This document shows positions 10,876-20,027 of a DNA stretch of 64,000 nt, piece after piece. The DNA lies in NCBI GenBank assembly GCA_009691105.1, contig SHVU01000005.1, forward strand, positions 1-64,000, read 5' to 3'. The notes under the pieces are model-generated. The model worked only from the letters and a program-made list of their open reading frames with translations. It was not told the origin of the DNA and did no database searches. The number at the start of each line of letters is the position of its first letter. Position 1 is the stretch's first letter. Made by a program: the position numbers and the translations under genes. Source of the DNA: Rhodospirillales bacterium. Its GTDB lineage: Bacteria; Pseudomonadota; Alphaproteobacteria; Rhodospirillales; SHVU01.

Positions 10876-11804
10876 ACGCACCGATCCTACGCGCCGGCGG
10901 CGAGGCAGGCCTACGAAGTTTCGTCGGCCTCCTCGCCGTGTCGGTGTTGGCGTTTCTCGTCGTGACGGCGATGCCGGCCGATCCGGTCCGCATCGCCATC
11001 TACGCCTGGAACCTGCCGCTGAACGACGACACCGTGGCAGCGCTGCGTAGCCAGTGGAACCTGGATCGGCCGCTGATCGATCAGTACATCCGTTGGCTTG
11101 GCGGCTTCGTCCGCGGTGAATGGGGCACGTCGTTTCGGACCGGCTATCCGGTCTTCGCGGAATTCGCGGCACGGTTGCCGCTGACCCTGGCGATTGGAAT
11201 CGGCGGGTTAGCCATCGGCGTCGTCGTGGCCATCCCGTTGGGTTTCGCGGCGGCCTTGCGGCCCGGCGGTTTCGCCGATGGCGTGAGTCGAGTGCTGTCC
11301 GTCGGCATGCAATCGGTCCCGGTGTTCTGCCTCGGTCTGGCTCTGATTTGGTTGCTCGGTGTCGAGCTTCGTTGGATTCAACCCTTCGCGGCCGATGCCG
11401 AGGCTTTGGTGCTGCCGGTCGGATTGATCGCCTTCCGCGCCCTGGCGACACTCAGTCGAGTCTATCGGGCAGAACTGCTCGAAGCCGGCTCGCAACCGTT
11501 CTTTCGCGCCGCTTTGGCGAAAGGCGTCGGACGGCGCGAGGCTCTATGGCGCCACGGTCATCGTCATGCCCTCTATGCCCTGGTGGCCGCGGTTCGCGCT
11601 GAGGCCGGTTGGGCCATCGGCGGCACGGCGACGATTGAAATTCTGTTCGGACTTCCCGGTATCAGCCAGTTCTTGGTGCAAAGCATCGCGGCGCGCGATT
11701 ATTTCGTGCTCCAGGCTTACATCATGGTCGGCGCGATTTGGATGACGGCGATGAACGCTGCGGTCGGCGTTTTGACCGCGCACTTGGATCCGCGCATTCG
11801 ATGA
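10872..11804 (+). CDS. ABC transporter permease (DppB/NikB type)
   Basis: MPADPVRIAIYAWNLPLNDDTVAALRSQWNLDRPLIDQYIRWLGGFVRGEWGTSF...; TM-rich; start codon not resolved (no ATG at the gene junction). Confidence 0.85.
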   Translation: MNAPILRAGGEAGLRSFVGLLAVSVLAFLVVTAMPADPVRIAIYAWNLPLNDDTVAALRSQWNLDRPLIDQYIRWLGGFVRGEWGTSFRTGYPVFAEFAARLPLTLAIGIGGLAIGVVVAIPLGFAAALRPGGFADGVSRVLSVGMQSVPVFCLGLALIWLLGVELRWIQPFAADAEALVLPVGLIAFRALATLSRVYRAELLEAGSQPFFRAALAKGVGRREALWRHGHRHALYALVAAVRAEAGWAIGGTATIEILFGLPGISQFLVQSIAARDYFVLQAYIMVGAIWMTAMNAAVGVLTAHLDPRIR

Positions 11805-12592
11805 AAGGCAAGGCGGCCATCCTGGTCGGTCTCGCCATTCTGTTATCGGCGGGCGCGATCTGGCAGCCCTTCGATCCCGATGCTGTCGACATGGCGCAAC
11901 GTCATGCGTCGCTCTCGTTCGGTCATCCGTTGGGGACGGATCATCTGGGCCGCGACGTGCTGTCGCGGGTGATGGTCGCCGGATGGCGGACGGCGGCGGT
12001 GCTGATGGTGGTGAGCGCTATCGGCTTTATCGGTGGCACGGCGCTCGGGTGCGGCGCTGCCATCATCGGCGGGCGGTGGGAAGTGGCACTGCTTCGGATC
12101 GCCGAAATCCCAATCGTGTTACCGAGCCTGGTGGTCGCCATGGCGGCCGCAGCACTATTCGGTCTTGGTCCGGTATCCGCGGGGTTGGCCCTCGGGCTCG
12201 CCGGCATCGGCCCTTATGCGCTTCTCACGCACTCACTCACGCTCCGGGTCATGGCTCAGCCGTACATCCTGGCGGCGCGGGCCATGGGTGTGGGCGGCCC
12301 GGCGCTAGCGGGACGTCATATTTTCCCGAACGTGGCGCCGACCCTGATGGTCCACGTCGGCAGCAACGCCGGGCGCACCGTCGTCGCTTACGCGTCGCTG
12401 GCGTTTCTCGGACTCGGCGCCGACACGTCGCGGCCGGATTGGGGCGCGATGCTGTTCGAGTACCGGATCTTCATGTTCGACGATCCGGCTCTGATGCTTT
12501 GGGCCGGCGCACCGATCGCCGTCTGCGTCACGGTCCTAAACGCGATCTTCGATCCGTTGCGGGGTATTCGGGCGCCGCGCGCCGAAGCCTAA
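11801..12592 (+). CDS. ABC transporter permease (DppC/NikC type)
   Basis: HPLGTDHLGRDVLSRVMVAGWRT motif; ATGA overlap with the preceding permease. Confidence 0.9.
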   Translation: MKGKAAILVGLAILLSAGAIWQPFDPDAVDMAQRHASLSFGHPLGTDHLGRDVLSRVMVAGWRTAAVLMVVSAIGFIGGTALGCGAAIIGGRWEVALLRIAEIPIVLPSLVVAMAAAALFGLGPVSAGLALGLAGIGPYALLTHSLTLRVMAQPYILAARAMGVGGPALAGRHIFPNVAPTLMVHVGSNAGRTVVAYASLAFLGLGADTSRPDWGAMLFEYRIFMFDDPALMLWAGAPIAVCVTVLNAIFDPLRGIRAPRAEA

Positions 12593-13530
12593 ACCGTCTT
12601 TCCTCCGGCGGAGAGACGCAGCATGGCATAAGCCGTGCGATGGATCGGCGTCGCCACGTTGTGTTGACGACCCATGCGGACGATGGCGCCGCTCAGGTGT
12701 TCGACTTCGAGCCGTCCGCCGCGTTCCAGATCGTTCAGCATCGACGTCTTGACGTGATCGCCGAGCTTGTCGGTCTGCGTCAGGCAGCGCTCGACGACGT
12801 CGGCTCCGAGATCGATGCCTTGCGCCTTGGCTACCTGGGCGGCTTCGCCGATGGCGTCCCCGCAAATCCGCCGCGCCTCGGGGTCCTTCATGATCGGTCC
12901 GTAGGGCGAGCGCGACAGGCAGGTGACGGCCGCCATCGACGCGAGATAGACGAACTTGTTCCAGATTTCCCAGGTGATCTTATCGGTGAGTTTCGAGGTG
13001 AACTGGCCGCGCGCCATTGTGGCGGCGATGGCTTCGGCGCGCGGCGTCGTGCGGCCGTCGAGCTCGCCGAAGACGATCCGGGCGAAGGCGCCGTTGTGGC
13101 GGATGACGCCCGGCGTATCGATGTTGGCGAAGATGAAGGCGACGCCGCCCATGATCCGTTCCGGTCCCAGGATGCGAGCCATGCGCTCCTCGGCGTCGAT
13201 GCCGTTTTGGAGCGAGACCACCGTGGTCTTGGGGCCGAGCAATGGCCGGATGGCTTCGGCGGCGGATTCGACGTCGTAGAGTTTCACCGCGAACAGCACC
13301 ACGTCCACGGGTCCGATGTCTGCCGGCCGGTCGGAGGCCTTGGCGCGGATCAGCGCATCGCCGGCCGGACTGACGATCTTGAGGCCGTTGGTCTGGATGG
13401 CTTTCAAGTGTGCGCCGCGGGCGATGAAGCTGACGTTTTCACCAGCTTCCGCAAGGCGACCGCCGAAGTAGCCTCCGACGCCGCCGGTGCCCATCACCGC
13501 GATCGATAGTTTTGCACCTTCGGCTGCCAT
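12589..13530 (-). CDS. 2-dehydropantoate 2-reductase family protein
   Basis: GTGGVGGYFGGRLAEAG Rossmann motif and KxxxN region (NKFVYLASMAAVTCL); ApbA/PanE domain layout. Confidence 0.88.
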   Translation of the reverse strand: MAAEGAKLSIAVMGTGGVGGYFGGRLAEAGENVSFIARGAHLKAIQTNGLKIVSPAGDALIRAKASDRPADIGPVDVVLFAVKLYDVESAAEAIRPLLGPKTTVVSLQNGIDAEERMARILGPERIMGGVAFIFANIDTPGVIRHNGAFARIVFGELDGRTTPRAEAIAATMARGQFTSKLTDKITWEIWNKFVYLASMAAVTCLSRSPYGPIMKDPEARRICGDAIGEAAQVAKAQGIDLGADVVERCLTQTDKLGDHVKTSMLNDLERGGRLEVEHLSGAIVRMGRQHNVATPIHRTAYAMLRLSAGGKTV

Positions 13531-13653
13531 GATCCGCTCCTGTTATGTCTGGGAATCGCGCTCGATCTTCCACGGGACGCGCCGGACGGTCAACGCAAGG
13601 CCGCGACGGCGTCTTGGAGCGATGCTAAAATCCGAGGGCTTGAAACGGAGGCC

Positions 13654-14362
13654 ATGTCCGTGACCGAGAGCTCTTCCGCGCCGATTCCTACGCTAAGTCC
13701 TGCGAGGCCGTAGTGACGGCGGTGTCGCCGCTTGGCATCGAACTCGATCGCACGGTGTTCTATGCCGAAGGCGGCGGGCAGCCCGGCGACAGCGGTATCC
13801 TGAGTTTATCCGACGGCCGGGCAATCGCCGTCGCCGATACGCAAAAGGGAACGACGCCCGGTCAAATTCTGCACAAGCTCGCACCCGATCCGGCGACTAT
13901 CGAGGTCGGCACCACGGTCGTAGCCGAGATCGATTGGACGCGACGCTATCGCTTCATGCGCATGCACAGCTGTCTGCATGTGCTCTGTTCGATCGTGCCG
14001 GCGCAAATTATCGGCGCGGGGATCGGCGAGGGCAAAGGCCGGATCGACTTCAGCCTGCCAGAGCAGCCCGTCGACAAGGATGCCATCGGCGAAAAGCTGG
14101 AGCGCGTGATTGCCGCGAACCATCCGCTGGCGGCGCGGTGGATCATGGACGACGAACTCGCGGCGCGGCCAGAATTGTCCGCACTATGTCGGTCAAGCCG
14201 CCGACCGGGCAGGGGCGGGTTCGCTTGATCGAGATCGATGGCCTCGATCTCCAGCCCTGCGGCGGAACCCATCTTCGTTCGACGGGCGAGATCGGCCGGG
14301 TCCGGATCGGCAAGATCGAGAACAAGGGCCGCCACAACCGGCGCATCAATCTGTCTTTCTAG
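13654..14362 (+). pseudogene. AlaX-type alanyl-tRNA editing protein, interrupted by two frameshifts
   Basis: Body in frame of 13713..14228 (FYAEGGGQPGDSG, HSCLHVL); N-terminal LFRADSYAKSCEAVV is readable only without an in-frame start; C-terminal CGGTHLRSTGEIGRVRIGKIENKGRHNRRI lies in another frame (ORF 13934..14362). Confidence 0.8.
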
Positions 14363-14370
14363 GACTGACG

Positions 14371-14930
14371 TGGCATCCAGGCTGGCGTCGGGCATTGCGC
14401 TCGCGTCAACCCGACGCGACATCGCCGCGTCACGTCGCCTGTTCGCCGAGTACCAAGCCTGGCTCGGCGTCGACCTGTGCTTTCAAGGATTTGATGACGA
14501 GCTCCGCAGCCTCCCGGAAAAATACGGACCGCCGCGTGGCCGGTTTCTCCTGGCCCGGGTCAGTGGGCGGATCGCCGGTGTCATCGCCGTCGCACCCCTC
14601 GAAGACAATATCTGCGAGATGAAGCGGCTGTTCGTTCGACCCGCCTGGCGCGGCCGGGGACTGGGACGGCGGTTGGCCGAGGCCATCATTCGCGCCGCCC
14701 AGGAACTTGGCTACCAGCGGATGCGGCTCGATACCCTGGCCCGTCTCGATGAGGCTATCCGCCTCTATCGGTCCATGGGATTCGTCACGATCCCGGCTTA
14801 TTACCGGAATCCGCTCGAAAACGTCGTCTATCTGGAGCTCGATTTGGGCATCTTTTCCCAACGCGCCGGCCAGGGTCCGAAGCCGAAAAGCCTTCGCCGA
14901 CGTGGCGGGGCGCCGCCGCCGGCCGTATGA
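14371..14930 (+). CDS. GNAT family N-acetyltransferase
   Basis: MKRLFVRPAWRGRGLGRRLAEAIIRAAQELGYQRMRLDTLARLDEAIRLYRSMGF; approximate GTG start. Confidence 0.88.
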
Positions 14931-15040
14931 TTAATCGAACTTTAACTCGACGGGACCTTACTCGGGGAATCGTGCCGTCGAAGGGCCTGGAATCGCATGT
15001 CGATCCTGGCGGTGTGCCGATGGCTGAGGGGATCTGGGCA

Positions 15041-16388
15041 ATGCAGCGACGTTGGACAAGGGCGGGCCTCGCGGCCGTGAGTGCGATCGCGCTCAGTGTG
15101 TTGAGCGGTTGCAACGGCACGAATGTGATGGACCGCGGGATGCTCGACCCGTCGTTCTGGCAAGCAATTCCGTTCACGGAAAACGATGAAGCCGAACGTG
15201 GCCTGGCGGAGGTCATGAAAGGCGATCTCGGCGCGGCCGATAGCTATTTCGATCGCGCCTTGAAGCGCGATTCCAAAGACGTCCACGCGCTTCTTGGACT
15301 CGGCTTCATTTATCAAGGGTCGGGCCGCCTGACCAAGGCTCGCGAGATGTACGAGGCGGTTCTGGCGCTTCGGCCAGATACCAGGATGCAGCTTGCGATC
15401 GGCGGTCACGGTCCGCGACCGATTGCCGAGATCTCCAGCACCAATCTGGCCCAGCTGATGAGCTCGCCGAATCCGACCAACATTCAGCCGGCGTCGATGA
15501 CGACGCCGCAGGCTCAAGCCGCAATGGCAGCGTCGCTCATGCCGGTGACGCCGGAGACGGTGGCCCGGGGCGGCTCGACCTCCATGGCTGCCGCCGATGC
15601 CCAGAAGTTGATGCTGAATACCGGCGATTCGAACATCGCGCTGCGTTTCAAGACACTCGCCACGCTGCGCGATCAAAGCTTGATTACGCCCGACGAATTC
15701 CAGGTGCGACGGCAAGCCAACGTCGGGGCGTTGTTGCCGCTCACGACGCCGCCGCCATCGGCCGGTCTCGATCGACCGGTGCCGGCGACCGACCAAGTTG
15801 TCGGCCGGCTTCGGGCCATCGGTCTGGCGTTGGAGATGCGCGCGCTGACAGTCGCCCAGCATTCCGCCGAGCGCGGCATCATCCTCGACGCGTTGTTGCC
15901 GACCGCGCCGGGCACGGTTGCGAATCCGGCTTTGCCGCCCCGCGGCATGTTGGAAGCCGCAGATGCCTTACGCCGCATCTAACAACTTGCTGCCGGAAGC
16001 CTGATCTCCGGCGAAGAACTGACCAAGGAACGCGCCGCGATCGACAAGGCGATCCAACCCGATCCGCCGCCGCCGCCGCGATGACGGCCGGCCGGCCATT
16101 CATCTGGCGTCCTACAAGTCGCAACAGGCTGCCGATCGTGGTTGGGCGCAAATTCGCCGCGCCCATGCCGCGCTCCTCGGCGAGCTCAAGCACGAAGTCA
16201 GCCGGATCAATCTCGGGGCCGGGAAGGGCGTCTTCTTCCGGCTGCGCGCCGGACCGTTGGCAACCCAAGAGGCGGCGAGCGAACTGTGTCAGAAACTTAA
16301 GAGCCGCCGCCAGTTCTGCGAAACCAGCCCAGCTGGGAGTCGCCGGCTAACCGTCGAAACTTTCGTCTGGAATTTGAAGAGCGCTTAG
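15041..16388 (+). pseudogene. TPR/SPOR-domain lipoprotein gene, interrupted by an in-frame TAA and a frameshift
   Basis: ORF 14927..15982 (lipobox VLSGC, TPR ADSYFDRALKRDSKDVHALLGLGFIYQ) stops at TAA 15980-15982, continues in frame as QLAAGSLISGEELTKERAAIDKAIQPDPPPPPR, then resumes in another frame as IHLASYKSQQAADRGWAQIRRAHAALLGELKHEVSRINLGAGKGVFFRLRAGPLATQEAASELCQKLKSRRQFC (SPOR domain); 3' end uncertain. Confidence 0.7.
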
Positions 16389-16924
16389 CGCGCCCGGTTC
16401 ACGGCCGGCAAAGGCGCGCTCGGCATAGCGGGCGGCGTATTGCCGAGGGAACCGCTCGGTCCCGGCGGGAATGTTGCCGGACTGCCGCGCGGCGACACCG
16501 TGACGATGACCTCGGCGCCGAGCAACGTTCGCTTTTGAATCTGAACGGTTACGGCGCGTTCCTGGCGGACATAGGTCAGGACGCTGACCGCTGAGCGCAG
16601 CGACGTGACTTCCTGCCAGCCGAAAGCCGGCAATTGCTGGTTGTAGAAATCGAACATCTGGCTTGGATCGTAGGACGTGTTGATCACGAGCCGGCCGACC
16701 CAGGCCTCGGCCCGCCCGAAGATCATGGTGCGGTCGAGATCGAAGCTGCCCTTGTCGGGGATCGGCATATCCGGGAACCGCGTGAAGGCGACGCCGGTGT
16801 CGCCGCCTTCGCTTGATGACGGCGGGGCCACGCCGACGCTTTGATTGCAGGCCGCAACGCCGAGGAGCGCCACGACCGCAACCGCCGCCGATCGCCACGT
16901 CGCTCCGGGCCTTCGGTCGGTCAT
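16385..16924 (-). CDS. Hypothetical lipoprotein
   Basis: Signal peptide with lipobox LLGVAAC; DLDRTMIFGRAEAWVGRLVINTSYDPSQMFDFYNQQLPAFGW. Confidence 0.75.
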   Translation of the reverse strand: MTDRRPGATWRSAAVAVVALLGVAACNQSVGVAPPSSSEGGDTGVAFTRFPDMPIPDKGSFDLDRTMIFGRAEAWVGRLVINTSYDPSQMFDFYNQQLPAFGWQEVTSLRSAVSVLTYVRQERAVTVQIQKRTLLGAEVIVTVSPRGSPATFPPGPSGSLGNTPPAMPSAPLPAVNRAR

Positions 16925-17059
16925 ATGGGTAGAGCCCCCGAGTTTCGAATACGAGCGCGTCGATTCCGAGACGCGCCGACCGGTATCCTATCCGAGCGGC
17001 CTCGACTCGCCAATGGGCGACCCTTGCCAAATGCCGGGTCAACACGCCACGATGGAGCC

Positions 17060-17563
17060 ATGTCGCGATTGGTCTATCCGGATTCGCTGGTGCTCAACGT
17101 CCTCAAGACGTGCCGCACGATCGCCATGGTCGGGGCGAGCACGTCCTGGAATCGGCCGAGCTATTTCGCCATGAAATACCTGCAGGCCAAGGGCTACCGG
17201 GTCATTCCCGTGAACCCGCAATCCGCCAAAGCCGGCGAATCGATTCTCGGTGAAAAGGCCTACGCCAGCGTCACGGAGATTCCGGGCAGCATCGATCTGG
17301 TCGACATTTTCCGCCGCTCCGACGCCGTGGGGCCGATCGTCGACGAGGCGATCCAGCTTGCTCCCGAGAAGCATATCCGGGTGATCTGGATGCAGCTGGG
17401 CGTGATCAACGAAGACGCCGCCCTGCGCGCCGAAAAGGCCGGCCTGACCGTCATCATGGATCGCTGCATCAAGATCGAGTTTGGACGGTTCTCGGGCGAG
17501 CTCAGTTGGGGCGGCATCGACTCCGGGGTCATCACCAGCCGCCGCCGTCGGTTGATCGCATGA
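17060..17563 (+). CDS. CoA-binding domain protein (YccU-like Rossmann fold)
   Basis: MVGASTSWNRPSYFAMKYLQAKGYRVIPVNPQSAKAGESILGEKAYASVTEIPGSIDLVDIFRRSDAV. Confidence 0.9.
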   Translation: MSRLVYPDSLVLNVLKTCRTIAMVGASTSWNRPSYFAMKYLQAKGYRVIPVNPQSAKAGESILGEKAYASVTEIPGSIDLVDIFRRSDAVGPIVDEAIQLAPEKHIRVIWMQLGVINEDAALRAEKAGLTVIMDRCIKIEFGRFSGELSWGGIDSGVITSRRRRLIA

Positions 17564-18906
17564 CCAAGGACGCGAAGCCGGCAAAGCCCGGTACCTTTGG
17601 ATTTGAAACCCGCGCCGTCCATGCCGGTACGCCGCCCGATCCCGGTACGGGAGCGCGGACGACGCCGATCTATCAGACGACGTCCTATGTCTTCGACGAC
17701 GTCGATCACGCTGCGTCGCTCTTCAATCTCCAGACCTTTGGCTACATCTACAGCCGGATTGGCAATCCGACGGTCTCCGCGCTCGAAGGCCGCGTTACCA
17801 ATCTCGAAGGCGGTCGCGGCGCCGTGGCTTGCGCGAGCGGACATGCGGCGCAACTTCTCGCCCTGTTCACCCTGCTCGAGCCCGGCGACGGGATCATCGC
17901 GTCCCCATATTTGTACGGCGGCTCGGTCACGCAGTTCACGCACACCTTCAAGCGTCTCGGCTGGTCCTGCCGTTTCGTCGATCCGCGGAAGCCCGAAGAC
18001 GTCCGCGCCGCGCTGTGGCCAGAGTGCAAGGCGATCTTCGTCGAGACGTTGTCGAATCCGGGTGGCGTCATCGCCGATCTCGAAGCACTCGCCGATATCG
18101 CCCGCGAAGCTGGGATCGTCTTGATCGTCGACAACACCATGGCGTCGCCCTACCTCTGCCAGCCGTTCGAGTGGGGCGTCGATCTCTCGATCCACTCCCT
18201 CACCAAGTTCCTGTCCGGCCACGGCACATCGATGGGAGGGATCGTCGTCGAGTCGGGCAAGACCGACTGGGGACGAAACGACAAATACCCGTCGATGACC
18301 GCGCCCGATCCGGCCTATCACGGGCTGACTTTCGCGGAGACCTTTGGCGATTTCGGCTTCACGATGAAAGCCCGCGCCGTGTCCTTGCGCGATCTTGGGC
18401 CGGCGCTGGCGCCGATGAACGCCTTCATGATTTTGACCGGGATCGAGACGTTGCCGCTTCGCATGGAGCGTCACGTTACCAACGGTCTTGCCGTAGCACG
18501 GTTTCTCGAAGCCCATCCCGCCGTGTCTTGGGTATCCCACGCCGGCCTCGAGTCGAGCCCCTATCATCGACTCGCCAAGAAATATCTGCCGAAGGGCGTC
18601 GGTCCGGTGTTCACGTTCGGCGTCAAAGGCGGCTACGAGATGGGCGTCAAAACGGTTGAAGGCTGCGAGTTGCTGTCGCATCTCGCCAACGTCGGCGACA
18701 CCCGCAGCTTGATCATTCATCCGGCCTCGACGACGCATCGCCAATTGACCGAAGAGCAACAGATCAAAGCCGGGGCGGGTCCCGATGTCGTCCGGATTTC
18801 GGTTGGGATCGAGACCGTCGCTGACGTGATCGCCGATCTCGACCAAGCCCTGAGCCGGGCCGCGGGAACGGGCAAAGCGTCGGCGACGCGCCCGGCCGCT
18901 GATTAA
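17560..18906 (+). CDS. metY: O-acetylhomoserine (thiol)-lyase / sulfhydrylase, PLP-dependent
   Basis: FETRAVHAGTPPDPGTGARTTPIYQTTSYVFDD; SLTKFLSGHGTSMGG PLP lysine; ATGA overlap with the upstream gene. Confidence 0.95.
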   Translation: MTKDAKPAKPGTFGFETRAVHAGTPPDPGTGARTTPIYQTTSYVFDDVDHAASLFNLQTFGYIYSRIGNPTVSALEGRVTNLEGGRGAVACASGHAAQLLALFTLLEPGDGIIASPYLYGGSVTQFTHTFKRLGWSCRFVDPRKPEDVRAALWPECKAIFVETLSNPGGVIADLEALADIAREAGIVLIVDNTMASPYLCQPFEWGVDLSIHSLTKFLSGHGTSMGGIVVESGKTDWGRNDKYPSMTAPDPAYHGLTFAETFGDFGFTMKARAVSLRDLGPALAPMNAFMILTGIETLPLRMERHVTNGLAVARFLEAHPAVSWVSHAGLESSPYHRLAKKYLPKGVGPVFTFGVKGGYEMGVKTVEGCELLSHLANVGDTRSLIIHPASTTHRQLTEEQQIKAGAGPDVVRISVGIETVADVIADLDQALSRAAGTGKASATRPAAD

Positions 18907-18925
18907 GAACCCATCGGCCGACGCC

Positions 18926-20020
18926 GTGCCGCGGATCTTCGCCACCTATCGCATTCGGAGCGATGCAGCCTCGATCAAGGCTCGCGCCGATGCCATCGCC
19001 GTCGAGCAAAGCGTCGAGATGCCGGTCGCGGCGATCGTCGATGCGGGCGTCAAAGCCGACATTGTTGGCCGCGTCGAGTCGATCACGGATCGAAAAGACG
19101 GAACCTTCGATGTCGTGATCGGTTTGGCGACGGCGACGACCGGTCTCGAAGCCGGTCAGCTTCTGAACATGCTGTTCGGCAACACGTCGATTCACGACGA
19201 CGTCGTTCTGCACGATGCCGAATTTCCGGCCACGGTCGTCGCCGCCTTCGGCGGTCCGCGCCAAGGCATGGATGAGCTGCGCCGTCGCGTCGGAGCGAAA
19301 GCCCGGGCCATGACCTGTTCGTCCCTGAAGCCGCAGGGACTTGGGCCCGATGCGCTTGCCGCCATCGCCGGCCGTCTGGCCAAGGGTGGCCTCGACTACA
19401 TAAAAGACGACCACGGGCTCGCCGATCAGGCCTATAGCCCCTTCGCCGATCGTGTTCGGGCCTGCGCGCGGGCAATTGCCGAGGCGCGGACGGCGGGCGG
19501 TGTCGAGACCCAATATGTGCCAAGCCTCTCGGGCGATCTTGACCGTCTGCGTCGCCAAGTCGATCAGGCCAGAGCCGCTGGCGTCGATACGGTCCTAGTC
19601 GCCCCGATGATCGTCGGGCTCGCGTCATTCCACGCCTTGGTTCGCGCCAATCCGGACATGGCGTTCATGGCCCACCCGGCGATGGCTGGGGCAGGCAAGA
19701 TCGCGCCGGCGTTTTTGCTGGGCACGGTGTTCCGGCTTCTCGGGGCGAGCGCCACGATCTTTCCTAACCACGGTGGCCGCTTCGGCTATTCGCCCGAGAC
19801 CTGCCGCGCCATTGCCACCACGTCGTTGCGCGCCGATGGACTTCGCACCACGGTGCCGGTTCCGGCCGGCGGCATGACGGTCGAGCGGGTTCCCGAAATG
19901 CTCGATTTCTATGGGCGGGACGTTATGCTCTTGATCGGCGGCGGGTTGCTTGCCGCCGGCGATGGTTTAGTCGAAGCGACCCGAGCCTTTACCCGGCAGG
20001 TCGCCGCATACGCCCGATAG
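18926..20020 (+). CDS. RuBisCO-like protein (form IV; candidate 5-methylthioribulose-1-phosphate isomerase)
   Basis: LLNMLFGNTSIHDDVVLHDAEFP; CSSLKPQGLGPDALAAIAGRLAKGGLDYIKDDHGLADQAYSPFADRV; FPNHGGRFGYS; GGMTVERVPEMLDFYGRDVMLLIGGGLL. Confidence 0.92.
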   Translation: MPRIFATYRIRSDAASIKARADAIAVEQSVEMPVAAIVDAGVKADIVGRVESITDRKDGTFDVVIGLATATTGLEAGQLLNMLFGNTSIHDDVVLHDAEFPATVVAAFGGPRQGMDELRRRVGAKARAMTCSSLKPQGLGPDALAAIAGRLAKGGLDYIKDDHGLADQAYSPFADRVRACARAIAEARTAGGVETQYVPSLSGDLDRLRRQVDQARAAGVDTVLVAPMIVGLASFHALVRANPDMAFMAHPAMAGAGKIAPAFLLGTVFRLLGASATIFPNHGGRFGYSPETCRAIATTSLRADGLRTTVPVPAGGMTVERVPEMLDFYGRDVMLLIGGGLLAAGDGLVEATRAFTRQVAAYAR

Positions 20021-20027
20021 AGACGCC

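Noticed and set aside
9424-11451. 675-aa antisense ORF opposite the SBP/permease genes
   Set aside because: Shadow ORF in high-GC DNA; sense strand has clear family motifs.
12589-13530. Opine dehydrogenase making a metallophore for the adjacent Zur/B12-linked importer
   Set aside because: Motifs fit ApbA/PanE 2-dehydropantoate reductase, it is convergent, and no nicotianamine synthase-like or other metallophore gene is nearby.
17260-18945. 561-aa antisense ORF opposite metY
   Set aside because: Shadow ORF; no motifs.
18926-20020. Functional RuBisCO (carbon fixation)
   Set aside because: About 364 aa and form IV-like motifs; cupin and OAHS neighbours point to sulfur salvage, and no phosphoribulokinase or small subunit is present.
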